64,000 nucleotides of DNA. Source: Xylophilus sp. GW821-FHT01B05 (lineage in GTDB: Bacteria > Pseudomonadota > Gammaproteobacteria > Burkholderiales > Burkholderiaceae_C). The translations under genes were made by a program, and so were the position numbers. Positions within the stretch are counted from its first letter, which is position 1; every line of letters begins with the position of its first letter. The DNA lies in contig CP152408.1 in NCBI GenBank assembly GCA_038961845.1, positions 1 to 64,000 of the forward strand, written 5' to 3'. The notes under the pieces are model-generated. The model did not search any database. It was not told the DNA's origin and worked only from the letters and a program-made list of their open reading frames with translations. This document shows, piece by piece, positions 11,048 through 19,227 of the stretch.

Positions 11048-12028
11048 TCACTCTGTTTTCAGGCGGCCTTCCTTGGCGGCCTTGCTGGAGAGCGTGTATT
11101 CCGCGTCCAGCACCTTGGCAAATTCCTGCGGCGTGCCGGGGTAGGCCACGCTGCCCAGCTCGCGGGCGCTGGCGATCATCTGCGGGTCTTTCACCGCCTG
11201 CTGGAGGGCGGCGGCAAGCTTGTCCTGGATGTCCTTGGGCGTGCCGGCGGGGGCCAGCACACCGATGTAGGTGGTGCCGTCGATGTCGCCAAAGCCCAGT
11301 TGGGCCACGGTTTGCACGCCGGGCAGGGCCGGGTCTTCCGTGGGGCCCAGCACGGCCAGTGCCTGGAGCGAGCCCGACTTGATGTGCTGCAGCGAGCTGG
11401 TGACCTGGTCAAAGTGCACGTCGATCTGGCCGCCGATCAGGTCGACCAGCGCCGGGCCCGAGCCCTTGTAGCTGACGATGGTGAACTTGGTCTTGAGCAG
11501 GTTCTCCAGCTGCAGCAGCGCCAGGTGGTTGGGCGTGCCCTGGCCGGAGTGGGCAGCCGTGAGCTTGCCTTCGCCCGAGCGCGCATAGGCGGCAAGCTCG
11601 GCAAAGTTCTTGAAGCGCGTTTCGTTCTTGCGCGCCAGCAGCACCATGGAGCTTTTGTTGACCAGGCCCAGCGGCGCAAAGTTGGTGCGGCTGTAGGGCG
11701 TCTTGATCATCTCGGGCAGCGTCACGATCACGCCGGCGCCGCACAACAGCAGCGTGTAGCCATCGGCCGGGGCCCGGGTCACTTGCCCGGCACCAATGGC
11801 ACCGCCGCCACCGGCGCGGTTGTCTATGACCACCGACTGGCCCAGCACCTTGCCCAGCGATACCCCCACCAGGCGTGCCACCAGGTCGGTATTGCCACCC
11901 GGGGCAAAGGGCACGATCAGGGTGACCGGCTTGTTCGGGAAGGACTGGCTCCAGGCGCTGGAGGCGAAGCTGCCGCTCGCGGTGGCGAGCGCGCCCAGGG
12001 TCAGCAGTTTGCGGCGATTGATTTCCAT
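11048..12028 (-). CDS. Bug/TctC-family periplasmic substrate-binding protein
   Basis: This binding protein of tripartite tricarboxylate-type uptake has 326 aa. It starts at ATG 12028 (MEINRRKLLTLG) behind GGAGAC. The signal peptide carries a twin-arginine-like NRRKLLTLG and ends near AWSQS. The family motifs PFAPGGNTDLVARLVG and NRAGGGGAIGAGQV form the ligand pocket. No TctA/TctB membrane partners are adjacent, as is common for Bug proteins. It sits between the aldolase and dhaK, so its ligand is probably the operon substrate, likely an organic acid. Confidence 0.92.
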   Translation of the reverse strand: MEINRRKLLTLGALATASGSFASSAWSQSFPNKPVTLIVPFAPGGNTDLVARLVGVSLGKVLGQSVVIDNRAGGGGAIGAGQVTRAPADGYTLLLCGAGVIVTLPEMIKTPYSRTNFAPLGLVNKSSMVLLARKNETRFKNFAELAAYARSGEGKLTAAHSGQGTPNHLALLQLENLLKTKFTIVSYKGSGPALVDLIGGQIDVHFDQVTSSLQHIKSGSLQALAVLGPTEDPALPGVQTVAQLGFGDIDGTTYIGVLAPAGTPKDIQDKLAAALQQAVKDPQMIASARELGSVAYPGTPQEFAKVLDAEYTLSSKAAKEGRLKTE

Positions 12029-12075
12029 GTCTTGTCTCCGTGGTTGTGGGTGTGCGGCGTCTTGCGCCCGAGTGC

Positions 12076-12966
12076 TCAGGCTTCGTATCGCAGCACGGCA
12101 GTGAGGGCCGTCTTGATCTTTGCCAGCTGGGCCTCGCTGGTCGGGGGCATGGGCGCGCGCGGCAGGCCGGCGTCGCAGCCCTGCAAGGTGATCGAGGTCT
12201 TGATGTTGGCCGGGAGGTTGTCGGCGACGATGGCGTTCCAGTAGTTCAGCATGGCCTTGTGCATCTCGAAGGCCTTGACGTGGTCGCCGGCCTGCACCGT
12301 GTTCCACAGCGCAACGCACACGCCGGGAATGGCGGCCGGCGTTGCCGCAATGGTGCCGTGGGCGCCCAGCGCAAACGAGGAATAGAGCAGGGCGTCCACT
12401 GCCGAATAGATCTTGCAGCCGGCGGGCACGTCCTGCAGCAGATCGGCCATCAGCTTCAGGTCACCCTGGCTTTGCTTGACGCCCTGCACGCCGGGCAGAT
12501 CGGTCATCAGCTTGATCAACTGGGCCGGGGTGCAGTAGTTCCACGGCACCACGTTGTAGATGATGACGGGGATATCCACAGCCTCGGTCAGTGCCTTGAA
12601 GTGGCGGTAGGTCGCGTCTTCGTCGGGCTTGAACAGGTAGTGCACGGGCGTGACCTGCAGCGCGGCGATGGGCAGGTGCGCAACCGCCTTGGCGCGGTTG
12701 ATCGCGTCGCGGGTGCTGTTGGAGATGATGCCGGCCACGATGGGCACGGCGCCCTTTACCTCGTCGGCGGTGATTTCCATGATGCGCACGAACTCGTCCA
12801 GCGTGAGCGTGTGCCCCTCGCCGCTGCTGCCGCCGGGGCAGACGCCGTGCACGCCCTTGCTGAGGTTGAAGCGAATGACATTGCGGAACGCGGCTTCGTC
12901 GATGTCGCCATCGGCGGTGAACGGTGTGACCAGTGGCGGGATGACGCCGGTGAGTTCGAGACCCAT
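12076..12966 (-). CDS. Dihydrodipicolinate synthase (DapA)-family lyase/aldolase
   Basis: The 296-aa TIM-barrel protein belongs to the Schiff-base class I aldolase family of DapA and N-acetylneuraminate lyase. It has GGSSGEG in place of the GTTGE motif, the catalytic Tyr in IIYNVVPWN (about 133-141) and the Schiff-base Lys in VQGVKQSQGD (about 161-170). ATG 12966 was chosen; the longer ORF upstream runs into a repeat. Its position in a catabolic operon with a Bug protein and DhaK/L argues for sugar-acid or keto-acid cleavage rather than lysine synthesis. Confidence 0.88.
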   Translation of the reverse strand: MGLELTGVIPPLVTPFTADGDIDEAAFRNVIRFNLSKGVHGVCPGGSSGEGHTLTLDEFVRIMEITADEVKGAVPIVAGIISNSTRDAINRAKAVAHLPIAALQVTPVHYLFKPDEDATYRHFKALTEAVDIPVIIYNVVPWNYCTPAQLIKLMTDLPGVQGVKQSQGDLKLMADLLQDVPAGCKIYSAVDALLYSSFALGAHGTIAATPAAIPGVCVALWNTVQAGDHVKAFEMHKAMLNYWNAIVADNLPANIKTSITLQGCDAGLPRAPMPPTSEAQLAKIKTALTAVLRYEA

Positions 12967-12990
12967 TGAAAAACTCCATGGTTGGTGGGA

Positions 12991-13113
12991 ACACCCCCAG
13001 GCTTCGCACTGCGTGTCTTCGCCAACCCCCTTGCAGGGCACATCCAGCGGCCCGGCAAAGCCGGTTCTGCGGATGTTTTGGTATGGCCTGCTCCGCGGCC
13101 TTTTGTGCCGAAC
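12991..13113 (+). repeat. 120-bp intergenic repeat, copy A
   Basis: This copy begins ACCCCCAGGCTTCGC, contains CCCCTTGCAGGG and the palindromic CCGGCAAAGCCGG, and ends CTGCTCCGCGGCCTTTTG. The same order of blocks occurs near 22.8, 51.1, 52.0, 56.1 and 62.5 kb. It lies between the DapA-family gene and its operators. Confidence 0.85.
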
Positions 13114-13173
13114 GGCTTTGGGCGTGGCGGGTGACGGGCAGTGCAGCGGGTGTCTGAGGTGTCGCTATCCTAC

Positions 13174-13218
13174 ATCTGACATGTCAGATAGATGTTAGTA
13201 AAATCCCTGACAGGTCAG
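13174..13218. promoter_or_regulatory. Two GntR-type operators in the divergent promoter
   Basis: A perfect 16-bp palindrome lies at 13174-13189 (core CTGAC-AT-GTCAG), and a second CTGAC-AG-GTCAG lies at 13207-13218. Their centres are 31 bp apart, about three helical turns. They sit between the aldolase operon (minus strand) and the GntR gene (plus strand) and are the likely binding sites of that regulator. Confidence 0.75.
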
Positions 13219-13278
13219 ATTGTGCTCAGTACGCGTTGCAGTGGCGTGTTTCAGTGTTGCCGCGCTTACCATCCAGGC

Positions 13279-14019
13279 ATGGCTACAGCAAAACGAGTTC
13301 AACCCGCCCGCGATCCAGGGCGCGCCGATCGCACGGCCGCGCTCCCCACGACGCAGCGCAATCTGGCCTACCAGGGCTTTCGGCAGCAGATCATTGATGC
13401 GCGCATCCGGCCGGGGCAGTTTGTGTCGCAGCGCGAGCTGGTCAAGCTGCTGGAGATGCCGCTGGCGGCAGTGCGCGAGCTGGTGCCGCGGCTGGAGGCG
13501 GCCGGGCTCATCAAGGCGGTGCCCAAGCGCGGGCTGCAGATCGCCAACGTCGATATGAAGCTGATCCGCAATGCCTGGCAGGTGCGCACCATGGTCGAGC
13601 GCGAGGCCACGCAGCACTTTGCGCAAACGGCCAGCCCCGCCACCATCGAACGCCAGATCGCCGACCACCAGGCCATCCTCGACCGCGCCCTGGCGCCGCA
13701 GCCCGACCCGGCACTGGAGAAGGACGCGCAAGCGGTGGACTGGGGCCTGCACGACATGATGGTCGACTCGATCGGCAATGAGATCCTGTCAGAGATCTAC
13801 CGCGTCAACAGCCTGCACGTGCGCCTGATCCGCTTCGATGCCGACACCATGCGCCCGGTGCAGGTGCTGCCCGCCATGCGCGAGCACCTGCAGTTTCTGC
13901 AGGCACTGGCCGCCGGCGACCAGGAGGGCGCGCTGCGCCACATGATGGCCCACATCGAAAGCTCCAAGCACCGGGTGCTGGAGGTGATGCTGCACATCAG
14001 CCAGCGGCCTGTGGGGTGA
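13279..14019 (+). CDS. GntR-family transcriptional regulator with FCD ligand domain
   Basis: The 246-aa regulator has an N-terminal winged helix (about 35-100: IIDARIRPGQFVSQRELVKLL and RLEAAGLIKAVPKRG) and an all-helical FCD domain in which Asp, His and Arg usually bind a metal and a carboxylate effector (DWGLHDMMVDS; MRPVQVLPAMREHLQFL). ATG 13279 is preferred. The in-frame ATG at 13192 would place the start inside the operator region. It is divergent from the DapA/Bug/dhaKL operon and probably represses it until the substrate acid is present. Confidence 0.9.
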   Translation: MATAKRVQPARDPGRADRTAALPTTQRNLAYQGFRQQIIDARIRPGQFVSQRELVKLLEMPLAAVRELVPRLEAAGLIKAVPKRGLQIANVDMKLIRNAWQVRTMVEREATQHFAQTASPATIERQIADHQAILDRALAPQPDPALEKDAQAVDWGLHDMMVDSIGNEILSEIYRVNSLHVRLIRFDADTMRPVQVLPAMREHLQFLQALAAGDQEGALRHMMAHIESSKHRVLEVMLHISQRPVG

Positions 14020-14062
14020 AACCCGACGCGTGTTGACCGGCAGGCGAAGAGCCTGCGGGCAG

Positions 14063-14350
14063 CTACGCCGTGTCGCGTTGCGCGAAGCCCTGTGCCGGCA
14101 CAGCCGGCGCCGGCAGGTCAGTGGACTCCACCCGCGCCACGCGCGCTGCCGGCGGGCCCTGGTGTGCCCAGGTGACGAATTCATCCACGGCCGAGGCGTC
14201 CCCCTCCGCCAAGGCCTCCACCGTACCGTCGCGCCGATTCCGCACCCAGCCGCGCACCCCCAGGCGCTCGGCGGCCTGCACCATGGATGCGCGGTAGTAC
14301 ACGCCCTGTACCAGGCCATGGACTGTCAGGTGCTTGCAAACGACGTTCAT
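14063..14350 (-). CDS. acyP: Acylphosphatase
   Basis: Acylphosphatase hydrolyses carboxyl-phosphate anhydrides in the cytosol. The 95-aa protein has the full family pattern: VHGLVQGVYYRASM (the Arg holds the phosphate) and GWVRNRRDGTVEALAEG (the Asn positions water). ATG 14350 gives the standard length; the longer frame upstream overlaps the next promoter. It is divergent from the exonuclease gene with 64 bases between starts. Confidence 0.95.
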   Translation of the reverse strand: MNVVCKHLTVHGLVQGVYYRASMVQAAERLGVRGWVRNRRDGTVEALAEGDASAVDEFVTWAHQGPPAARVARVESTDLPAPAVPAQGFAQRDTA

Positions 14351-14414
14351 GGCCCGCAATGTATCTGAGGCCCGGCCTTGGCTGACCGTCGGCCGCATCC
14401 CCTACGATCCCCCC

Positions 14415-15029
14415 ATGCCCCGCACCGCCATCATCGACTTCGAAACCACCGGCCTCTCCCCCACGCAGGGCGACCGCGCGACGGAAATCGCCATCGTGCT
14501 GATGGAGGGCGGCCAGATCGTGGATCGCTTCCAGAGCCTGATGAATGCGGGCGTGCGGATCTCATCCTTCATCGAATCCTTCACCGGCATCAGCAATGCC
14601 ATGGTCGCTGCCGCACCACCGGCGGAGCAGGTGATGGCCGAGGCCAGCCGCTTTGTGGGGGATACACCGATGGTGGCGCACAACGCTTCGTTTGACCGGC
14701 GCTTCTGGGCGGCAGAGCTGGAGCGCGCGGGGCATGCGGCGCCGCAGCCTTTTGTCTGCACCATGCTGTTGTCTCGCCGGCTGTATCCAGAAGCCCGCAG
14801 CCACAAGCTGGGGGCGCTGGCAGCGCTGCATGGACTGGCGCCTACCGGCCGCGCCCACCGCGCGCTGGCCGACGCCGAGATGGCCGCAGCATTGCTGGAA
14901 CAGATGCAGACAGATCTGCACGCACGCTATGGCCTGCCGCGCGCCCAGCACAGCCTGCTGGCGCAGTTGCAGAGTGCGCAGCGCCTGGCCTTGCCCAAAG
15001 TTATTGCCCGCTACCTCACGCAGGTGTGA
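14415..15029 (+). CDS. DnaQ-like 3'-5' exonuclease (DEDDh)
   Basis: The 204-aa single-domain exonuclease has Exo I DFETTG (residues 8-13), Exo II in MVAHNASFDRRF (about 82-93) and Exo III HRALADAEMAA with the catalytic His and Asp. This is the DEDDh set of DNA polymerase III epsilon and RNase T relatives. It lacks the C-terminal alpha-binding part of DnaQ, so it is probably a stand-alone repair or RNA-processing exonuclease. ATG 14415 was chosen because the residues before it overlap the acyP start region and lack similarity. Confidence 0.9.
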   Translation: MPRTAIIDFETTGLSPTQGDRATEIAIVLMEGGQIVDRFQSLMNAGVRISSFIESFTGISNAMVAAAPPAEQVMAEASRFVGDTPMVAHNASFDRRFWAAELERAGHAAPQPFVCTMLLSRRLYPEARSHKLGALAALHGLAPTGRAHRALADAEMAAALLEQMQTDLHARYGLPRAQHSLLAQLQSAQRLALPKVIARYLTQV

Positions 15030-15097
15030 CTGCCATGCCGAAGCTCCATGGTTCGCGGGCGCTTGAGTGAGATTCGCGGCGCCTGGTTTTGCGTCAA

Positions 15098-15135
15098 ATA
15101 CCCATTTTGGGTATTAAAATACCCAAAATGGGTAT
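15098..15135. promoter_or_regulatory. Paired palindromic operators overlapping a start codon
   Basis: There are two inverted repeats with identical arms: ATACCCA-TTT-TGGGTAT at 15098-15114 and ATACCCA-AAA-TGGGTAT at 15119-15135. The centres are 21 bp apart, two helical turns. The proposed ATG (15128) lies inside the second site. The adjacent gene encodes an N-terminal winged helix, so autorepression is likely. Confidence 0.75.
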
Positions 15136-15760
15136 TGAAACGACTTCACAAGCTGCGTCCTCTGCCGAGCCGGATACAAGCCTTGGCACTGCTTTGTTCT
15201 CCGGAACCCAGCAGCGCGTGCTCGGCCTGCTGTTTGGCCAGCCGGACCGCAGCTTCTACGCCACCGAACTGATCGCCTTGGCGGGCGCCGGCTCGGGCGG
15301 AGTCCAGCGCGAGCTTGCGCGTTTGGCAGGCAGTGGCTTGGTGACGGTACGGCCCGTAGGCAACCAAAAGCATTACCAGGCCAACCCGGACTCGCCCGTT
15401 TTTGCCGAGTTGTGCGGCATCGTGCGCAAGACTTTCGGCCTGGCAGAACCGCTGCGTTCTGCCCTGGCGCCATTGGCTCACCAGATCAAGGCCGCATTCG
15501 TGTTCGGCTCAGTGGCCAAACGACGGGATGCCGCCTCCAGCGACATCGACCTGATGCTGGTCAGCGACACTCTGAATTACGCAGACACCTTCGCGCTGCT
15601 GGATGCCGTGGGCACGCAACTGGGTCGTCCGGTCAATCCCACCATACTGACGCTTGCAGACATTGCCAAGCGGCTCGCCAATGCCGACGCGTTTCTGACG
15701 CGCGTCCTGGCGCAACCCAAAATCTGGCTCATAGGGGGAGAGGATGACATCCGCGTTTGA
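15128..15760 (+). CDS. Winged-helix / MNT nucleotidyltransferase protein
   Basis: The 210-aa protein combines an N-terminal DNA-binding domain (about 18-90: TQQRVLGLLFGQPDRSFYATEL and ELARLAGSGLVTV) with a minimal nucleotidyltransferase domain (GSVAKRRDAASSDIDLMLV, G127-S128, D139, D141). MNT proteins often pair with HEPN proteins and can modify or neutralise them. The start is uncertain: ATG 15128 has no ribosome binding site and sits in the operator, and TTG 15089 would read through it. It overlaps the next gene by 17 bases. It is probably the antitoxin and autoregulator of a two-gene module. Confidence 0.82.
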   Translation: MGIETTSQAASSAEPDTSLGTALFSGTQQRVLGLLFGQPDRSFYATELIALAGAGSGGVQRELARLAGSGLVTVRPVGNQKHYQANPDSPVFAELCGIVRKTFGLAEPLRSALAPLAHQIKAAFVFGSVAKRRDAASSDIDLMLVSDTLNYADTFALLDAVGTQLGRPVNPTILTLADIAKRLANADAFLTRVLAQPKIWLIGGEDDIRV

Positions 15761-16172
15761 CATGCTGTGCGGGCCCGGCAAACCCTTGCGCGCCGAAGCG
15801 CCCGACGCCAAGGAGTTTGCGGGTCTGTTGCGCTCCGCACTTGCAAGACTGAAGGATGCGGGGCAAGCAAGTCTTGCTGTCGAAAGCCGCTTCGACCTTG
15901 CCTACAACGCGGCCCATGCCCTGTGCTTGGCCGCACTGCGGTGGCATGGCTATCGGTCAGGCAACCGGTACATCGTTTTCCAACTGCTCCCGCATACGCT
16001 GGGTTTGGGGCCGGAGGTGTGGCGCGTCCTATCCAAGTGCCACGAGGTTCGCAACCTCGGCGAGTACGAGGGCGACCTGCAGGTGGATGAGCGCATCGTC
16101 CGCGATCTGGTCGCGGCGTGCCATAGGGTGGCCGACAAGGTGGCTGCGCTGCCACCCTTTCCAAACGCTTGA
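15744..16172 (+). CDS. HEPN-like partner protein
   Basis: This 142-aa helical protein starts at ATG 15744 behind GGGGGAGAGG, inside the end of the nucleotidyltransferase gene. The patterns RFDLAYNAAHALCLAALRWHGY and CHEVRNLGEYEG resemble HEPN proteins that accompany MNT domains. The usual RxxxxH ribonuclease motif is not complete: RNLGEYE keeps the Arg but has no His at the expected place. It may be a non-catalytic HEPN or a diverged toxin. The tight overlap supports co-translation and a complex. Confidence 0.65.
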   Translation: MTSAFDMLCGPGKPLRAEAPDAKEFAGLLRSALARLKDAGQASLAVESRFDLAYNAAHALCLAALRWHGYRSGNRYIVFQLLPHTLGLGPEVWRVLSKCHEVRNLGEYEGDLQVDERIVRDLVAACHRVADKVAALPPFPNA

Positions 16173-16262
16173 GGTTTCGCTCGTTCCCCTGAACCAATTG
16201 CAAGCATCGGTATCCATGAATGGCCCAGGTCTCCCTGACCCGGCTTTCTCGCCCATTGCCAC

Positions 16263-17162
16263 ATGCACCCCACCCATAGCCGCCGCAACTTCCTCATGAA
16301 CACCTCCGCCCTTGGCGCCACCGCCGCTTTGGCAACGCTGTCCGACCTGGCCCAGGCAGCGGCGGGGGATGTGCGGCCGCAGCGGCGCATGCCGGTGATT
16401 TTTGTGGGCCATGGCAGCCCGATGAATGCGATCCAGGACAACCCCTTCACACAGCGCCTGGTGGCCTGGGGCAAGGAGCTGCCGCCGCCCACGGCCATCC
16501 TGAGCGTGTCGGCGCACTGGCTGAGCCAGGGCGCCACGGGGGTGGGCGTGCAGGCGCTGCCGCGCACCATACATGACTTTGGCGGTTTTCCGCAGGCGCT
16601 GTTCGACATCCAGTACCCGGCGCCCGGGCACCCCGCGCTGGCGCGGGAGACGGCGGCGCTGGTAAAGCAGGCCTCGGTGCAGGCCACCGAGCAATGGGGC
16701 CTGGACCACGGCACCTGGACGGTGCTCAAGTTCCTGTACCCGAAGGCGGATGTGCCGGTGTTTCAGCTCTCTATCGACTACGACCAGCCGGCCGCCTTCC
16801 ACTACGCCGTGGGGCGGGACCTGGCCGCGCTGCGCGACAAGGGCGTGCTGGTGATGGGCAGCGGCAATGTGGTGCACAACCTGCGCGCCACCGACCGTGG
16901 TGTGGCCGCCGCACCCACGGCCAGCCGGCCCTGGGCGCAGCAGTTTGACGACGCGGTGAAGGCCGCACTGGCCGGGCGCGACGACAAGGCGCTGATCGCC
17001 TACCAGAAGCTGCAAGGCGCCGCGACCGCAGTAGCCACGCCAGACCACTACTACCCGTTTCTGTACGCGCTGGGCGCGGCGGGGCCGACGGAGAAGGCGC
17101 GCACGGTGTTCGAGAGCTTTCACTCTGGCACGCTGAGCATGCGCTGCGTGCAGTTCGGCTAG
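16263..17162 (+). CDS. DODA-type (LigB-family) extradiol ring-cleavage dioxygenase with Tat-like signal
   Basis: The 299-aa protein belongs to the class III 4,5-DOPA dioxygenase family. It has metal-site and catalytic motifs GHGSPMNA (about 49-56), SAHWLSQG, LDHGTWTVL and ATPDHYYPFLYALG, all with their histidines. Unusually, it starts with SRRNFLMNTSALGATAALA, which looks like a twin-arginine signal peptide, whereas most family members lack an obvious signal. An AraC-type regulator follows 25 bases downstream. The substrate, a catechol-like compound, is not identifiable from sequence. Confidence 0.88.
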   Translation: MHPTHSRRNFLMNTSALGATAALATLSDLAQAAAGDVRPQRRMPVIFVGHGSPMNAIQDNPFTQRLVAWGKELPPPTAILSVSAHWLSQGATGVGVQALPRTIHDFGGFPQALFDIQYPAPGHPALARETAALVKQASVQATEQWGLDHGTWTVLKFLYPKADVPVFQLSIDYDQPAAFHYAVGRDLAALRDKGVLVMGSGNVVHNLRATDRGVAAAPTASRPWAQQFDDAVKAALAGRDDKALIAYQKLQGAATAVATPDHYYPFLYALGAAGPTEKARTVFESFHSGTLSMRCVQFG

Positions 17163-17187
17163 CACCAGCTCGCTGGCGCAGAGGCTT

Positions 17188-18078
17188 GTGGTCATTCCAA
17201 CCGTCCCGGCATTTCCCACCTTCGACCGCTCCGACTTCAGCGGTGCGCAGGGGGCGTCTTATTTCGATCTGGTGCGGCTCGAAGACCGGCCCGACATTCC
17301 GCGTGCGTTCCCGCACCGGCACAACTACTACCACCTGCTGTGGATGAGCGCTGCCGAAGGCCAGCACCTGCTGGACTTCGAGAGCTTCGAGCTGCGCGCC
17401 AACACGGTGTTCTTCGTCTCTCCGGGGCAGTTGCATGCCTGGGCCTCGACGGTGCGGCCACGGGGCTACGTGGTCAACTTCAGCACCGAATTTTTCGTGC
17501 AGATGTTCCCGCGTGCCGACGACATTGCACAGTTCCCCTTCTTTCACATCGCCACCGATGCGCCGGTGCTGTACCTGGAGCAGGCCCAGCACGATGCCCT
17601 GTTGCCGCTGCTGCAGGCCATGGATGAAGAAGTGCGCGGCAATGCCAAAGGCCGCTTCGACGTGGTGCGCTCTTATCTGCTGATACTGCTGACGCGGCTC
17701 ACCCGGCTCTACCCCGAGCGCGGCGCCGACGACGGGCCGCCGCGCGGCCATGCGCTGGCCCGGCGCTTCCGGCTGCTGGTGGAGCAGCACTACCTGAACT
17801 TCGGCCCGCTGCGCGACTATGCGCAGCAGTTGCACGTGACCGAGCGCCAGCTCAACGAGGCCGTCAAGCGCACGCTGGGCAAGACCGCCGGGCAGCTGGT
17901 GCAGGAGCGCCAGGTGCTGGAGGCCAAGCGCCTGCTGAGCAACACCGACATGGGCGCGGCAGAGATCGCCTTCCAGCTCAATTTCGAGGACTACGCCTAC
18001 TTCTGCCGCTTCTTCAAGAAGCACACGCAGCTGACGCCGGGCCAGTTCAAGAAGCGCTACGCCGCGCCGGGGCGCTAG
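17188..18078 (+). CDS. AraC-family transcriptional regulator
   Basis: The 296-aa protein has an N-terminal cupin-like sensing domain (about 20-120: FPHRHNYYHLLWMS, NTVFFVSPGQLHAW) and a C-terminal double helix-turn-helix (LRDYAQQLHVTERQLNEAVKR; GAAEIAFQLNFEDYAYFCR; FFKKHTQLTPGQFKKRY). The start is GTG 17188. It lies between the dioxygenase gene and a Bug protein / NIPSNAP pair on the same strand and may regulate either. Confidence 0.92.
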   Translation: MVIPTVPAFPTFDRSDFSGAQGASYFDLVRLEDRPDIPRAFPHRHNYYHLLWMSAAEGQHLLDFESFELRANTVFFVSPGQLHAWASTVRPRGYVVNFSTEFFVQMFPRADDIAQFPFFHIATDAPVLYLEQAQHDALLPLLQAMDEEVRGNAKGRFDVVRSYLLILLTRLTRLYPERGADDGPPRGHALARRFRLLVEQHYLNFGPLRDYAQQLHVTERQLNEAVKRTLGKTAGQLVQERQVLEAKRLLSNTDMGAAEIAFQLNFEDYAYFCRFFKKHTQLTPGQFKKRYAAPGR

Positions 18079-18224
18079 CCCTGCGCGCAAGGCACGGCGC
18101 AAAAAAGTGCAATACAAGCGCGCTTAAGTCCTACCGCGCGCGGGGCGAAGCTTTCTAGAGTTCAGCCTCCACTCAGCGCTGCGGCCCAGCCGCGTTGCCG
18201 CGCTCAAAAAACTAGGAGACATTC

Positions 18225-19193
18225 ATGAACAAAATGCTGCGGGCCCTGGCCCTGGCGCTGCTGGGGGCCAGCACCCTGGCGCAGGCACAGCCTGAAGATT
18301 TTCCAAAGCGCCCGCTCAAGATCGTGGTGCCCTTCGCGCCCGGTGGCGCCACCGACGTGATCGCGCGCGTGGTGGGCAAGCGGCTGTCAGAGCAGCTCAA
18401 CCAACCGGTGGTGGTGGAGAACAAGGCTGGCGCCAGCGGCAACATCGGCGCCGTGTCCGTGGCCCGCGCTGCGCCAGACGGCTACACGCTGCTGCTGGCC
18501 ACCTCCAGCCACGCCATCAATGCCACGCTCTACCGCAAGCTCGACTACAGCCTGACGGCGGACTTTGCACCGCTCTCCAACCTGGCCTCGGTCCCCTTGC
18601 TGCTGGTGGTGAACCCCGAGGTGCCGGCGCGCACGCCGGCAGAGCTGGCCAGCTACGCCAAGGCCACGGCCGGCCAGGTGAACTTTGCTTCTGGTGGCAC
18701 CGGCACCGCCGCGCACCTGGCCGGCGAGCTGTTCAACTCCGTCACGGGTGCGCGCATGACGCATGTGCCCTACAAGGGCGGCACGCTGGCGCAGACCGAC
18801 CTTATCGGCGGCCAGGTCCAGGCCATGTTCGCCAACCTGCCCGAGGTGCTGACGCAAGTGCAGGCCGGCAAGCTGCGGCCGCTGGCCGTTACCGGCAAGG
18901 CGCGCCGGGCCAATCTGCCCGATGTGCCCACCTTCGCGCAAGCCGGCTTTCCGCAGGTGGATGCCAGCTCCTGGTTCGGCCTGTTCGCGCCGGCCGCCAC
19001 GCCCGCGCCCGTGCTGGCCAGGCTCTCGGCCGCCATCGCCAGTGCCGTCGCCGACCCCGCCGTGCAGGCACGGCTGAAGGAACTGGGCGCCGATCCGATC
19101 GGTGACCGGCAAGAGAACTTCCGCCCCTTCGTCGCGCAAGAGGTCAAGCGCTGGGGCGTGCTGGTGGAGCGCTCTGGCGCCACCGTTGACTGA
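18225..19193 (+). CDS. Bug/TctC-family periplasmic substrate-binding protein
   Basis: The 322-aa binding protein has a signal peptide (MNKMLRALALALLGASTLAQA) and the family motifs VPFAPGGATDVIARVVG and NKAGASGNIGAVSVARAAPDG. AGGAG at 18214-18218 precedes ATG 18225. No membrane components are nearby. The NIPSNAP gene follows after 34 bases, suggesting a two-gene operon behind the AraC regulator. The ligand is unknown; family members bind carboxylates and other small anions. Confidence 0.92.
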   Translation: MNKMLRALALALLGASTLAQAQPEDFPKRPLKIVVPFAPGGATDVIARVVGKRLSEQLNQPVVVENKAGASGNIGAVSVARAAPDGYTLLLATSSHAINATLYRKLDYSLTADFAPLSNLASVPLLLVVNPEVPARTPAELASYAKATAGQVNFASGGTGTAAHLAGELFNSVTGARMTHVPYKGGTLAQTDLIGGQVQAMFANLPEVLTQVQAGKLRPLAVTGKARRANLPDVPTFAQAGFPQVDASSWFGLFAPAATPAPVLARLSAAIASAVADPAVQARLKELGADPIGDRQENFRPFVAQEVKRWGVLVERSGATVD

Positions 19194-19227
19194 ACACACC
19201 CCATATCCACTCCAAGAAAGAAACCTG

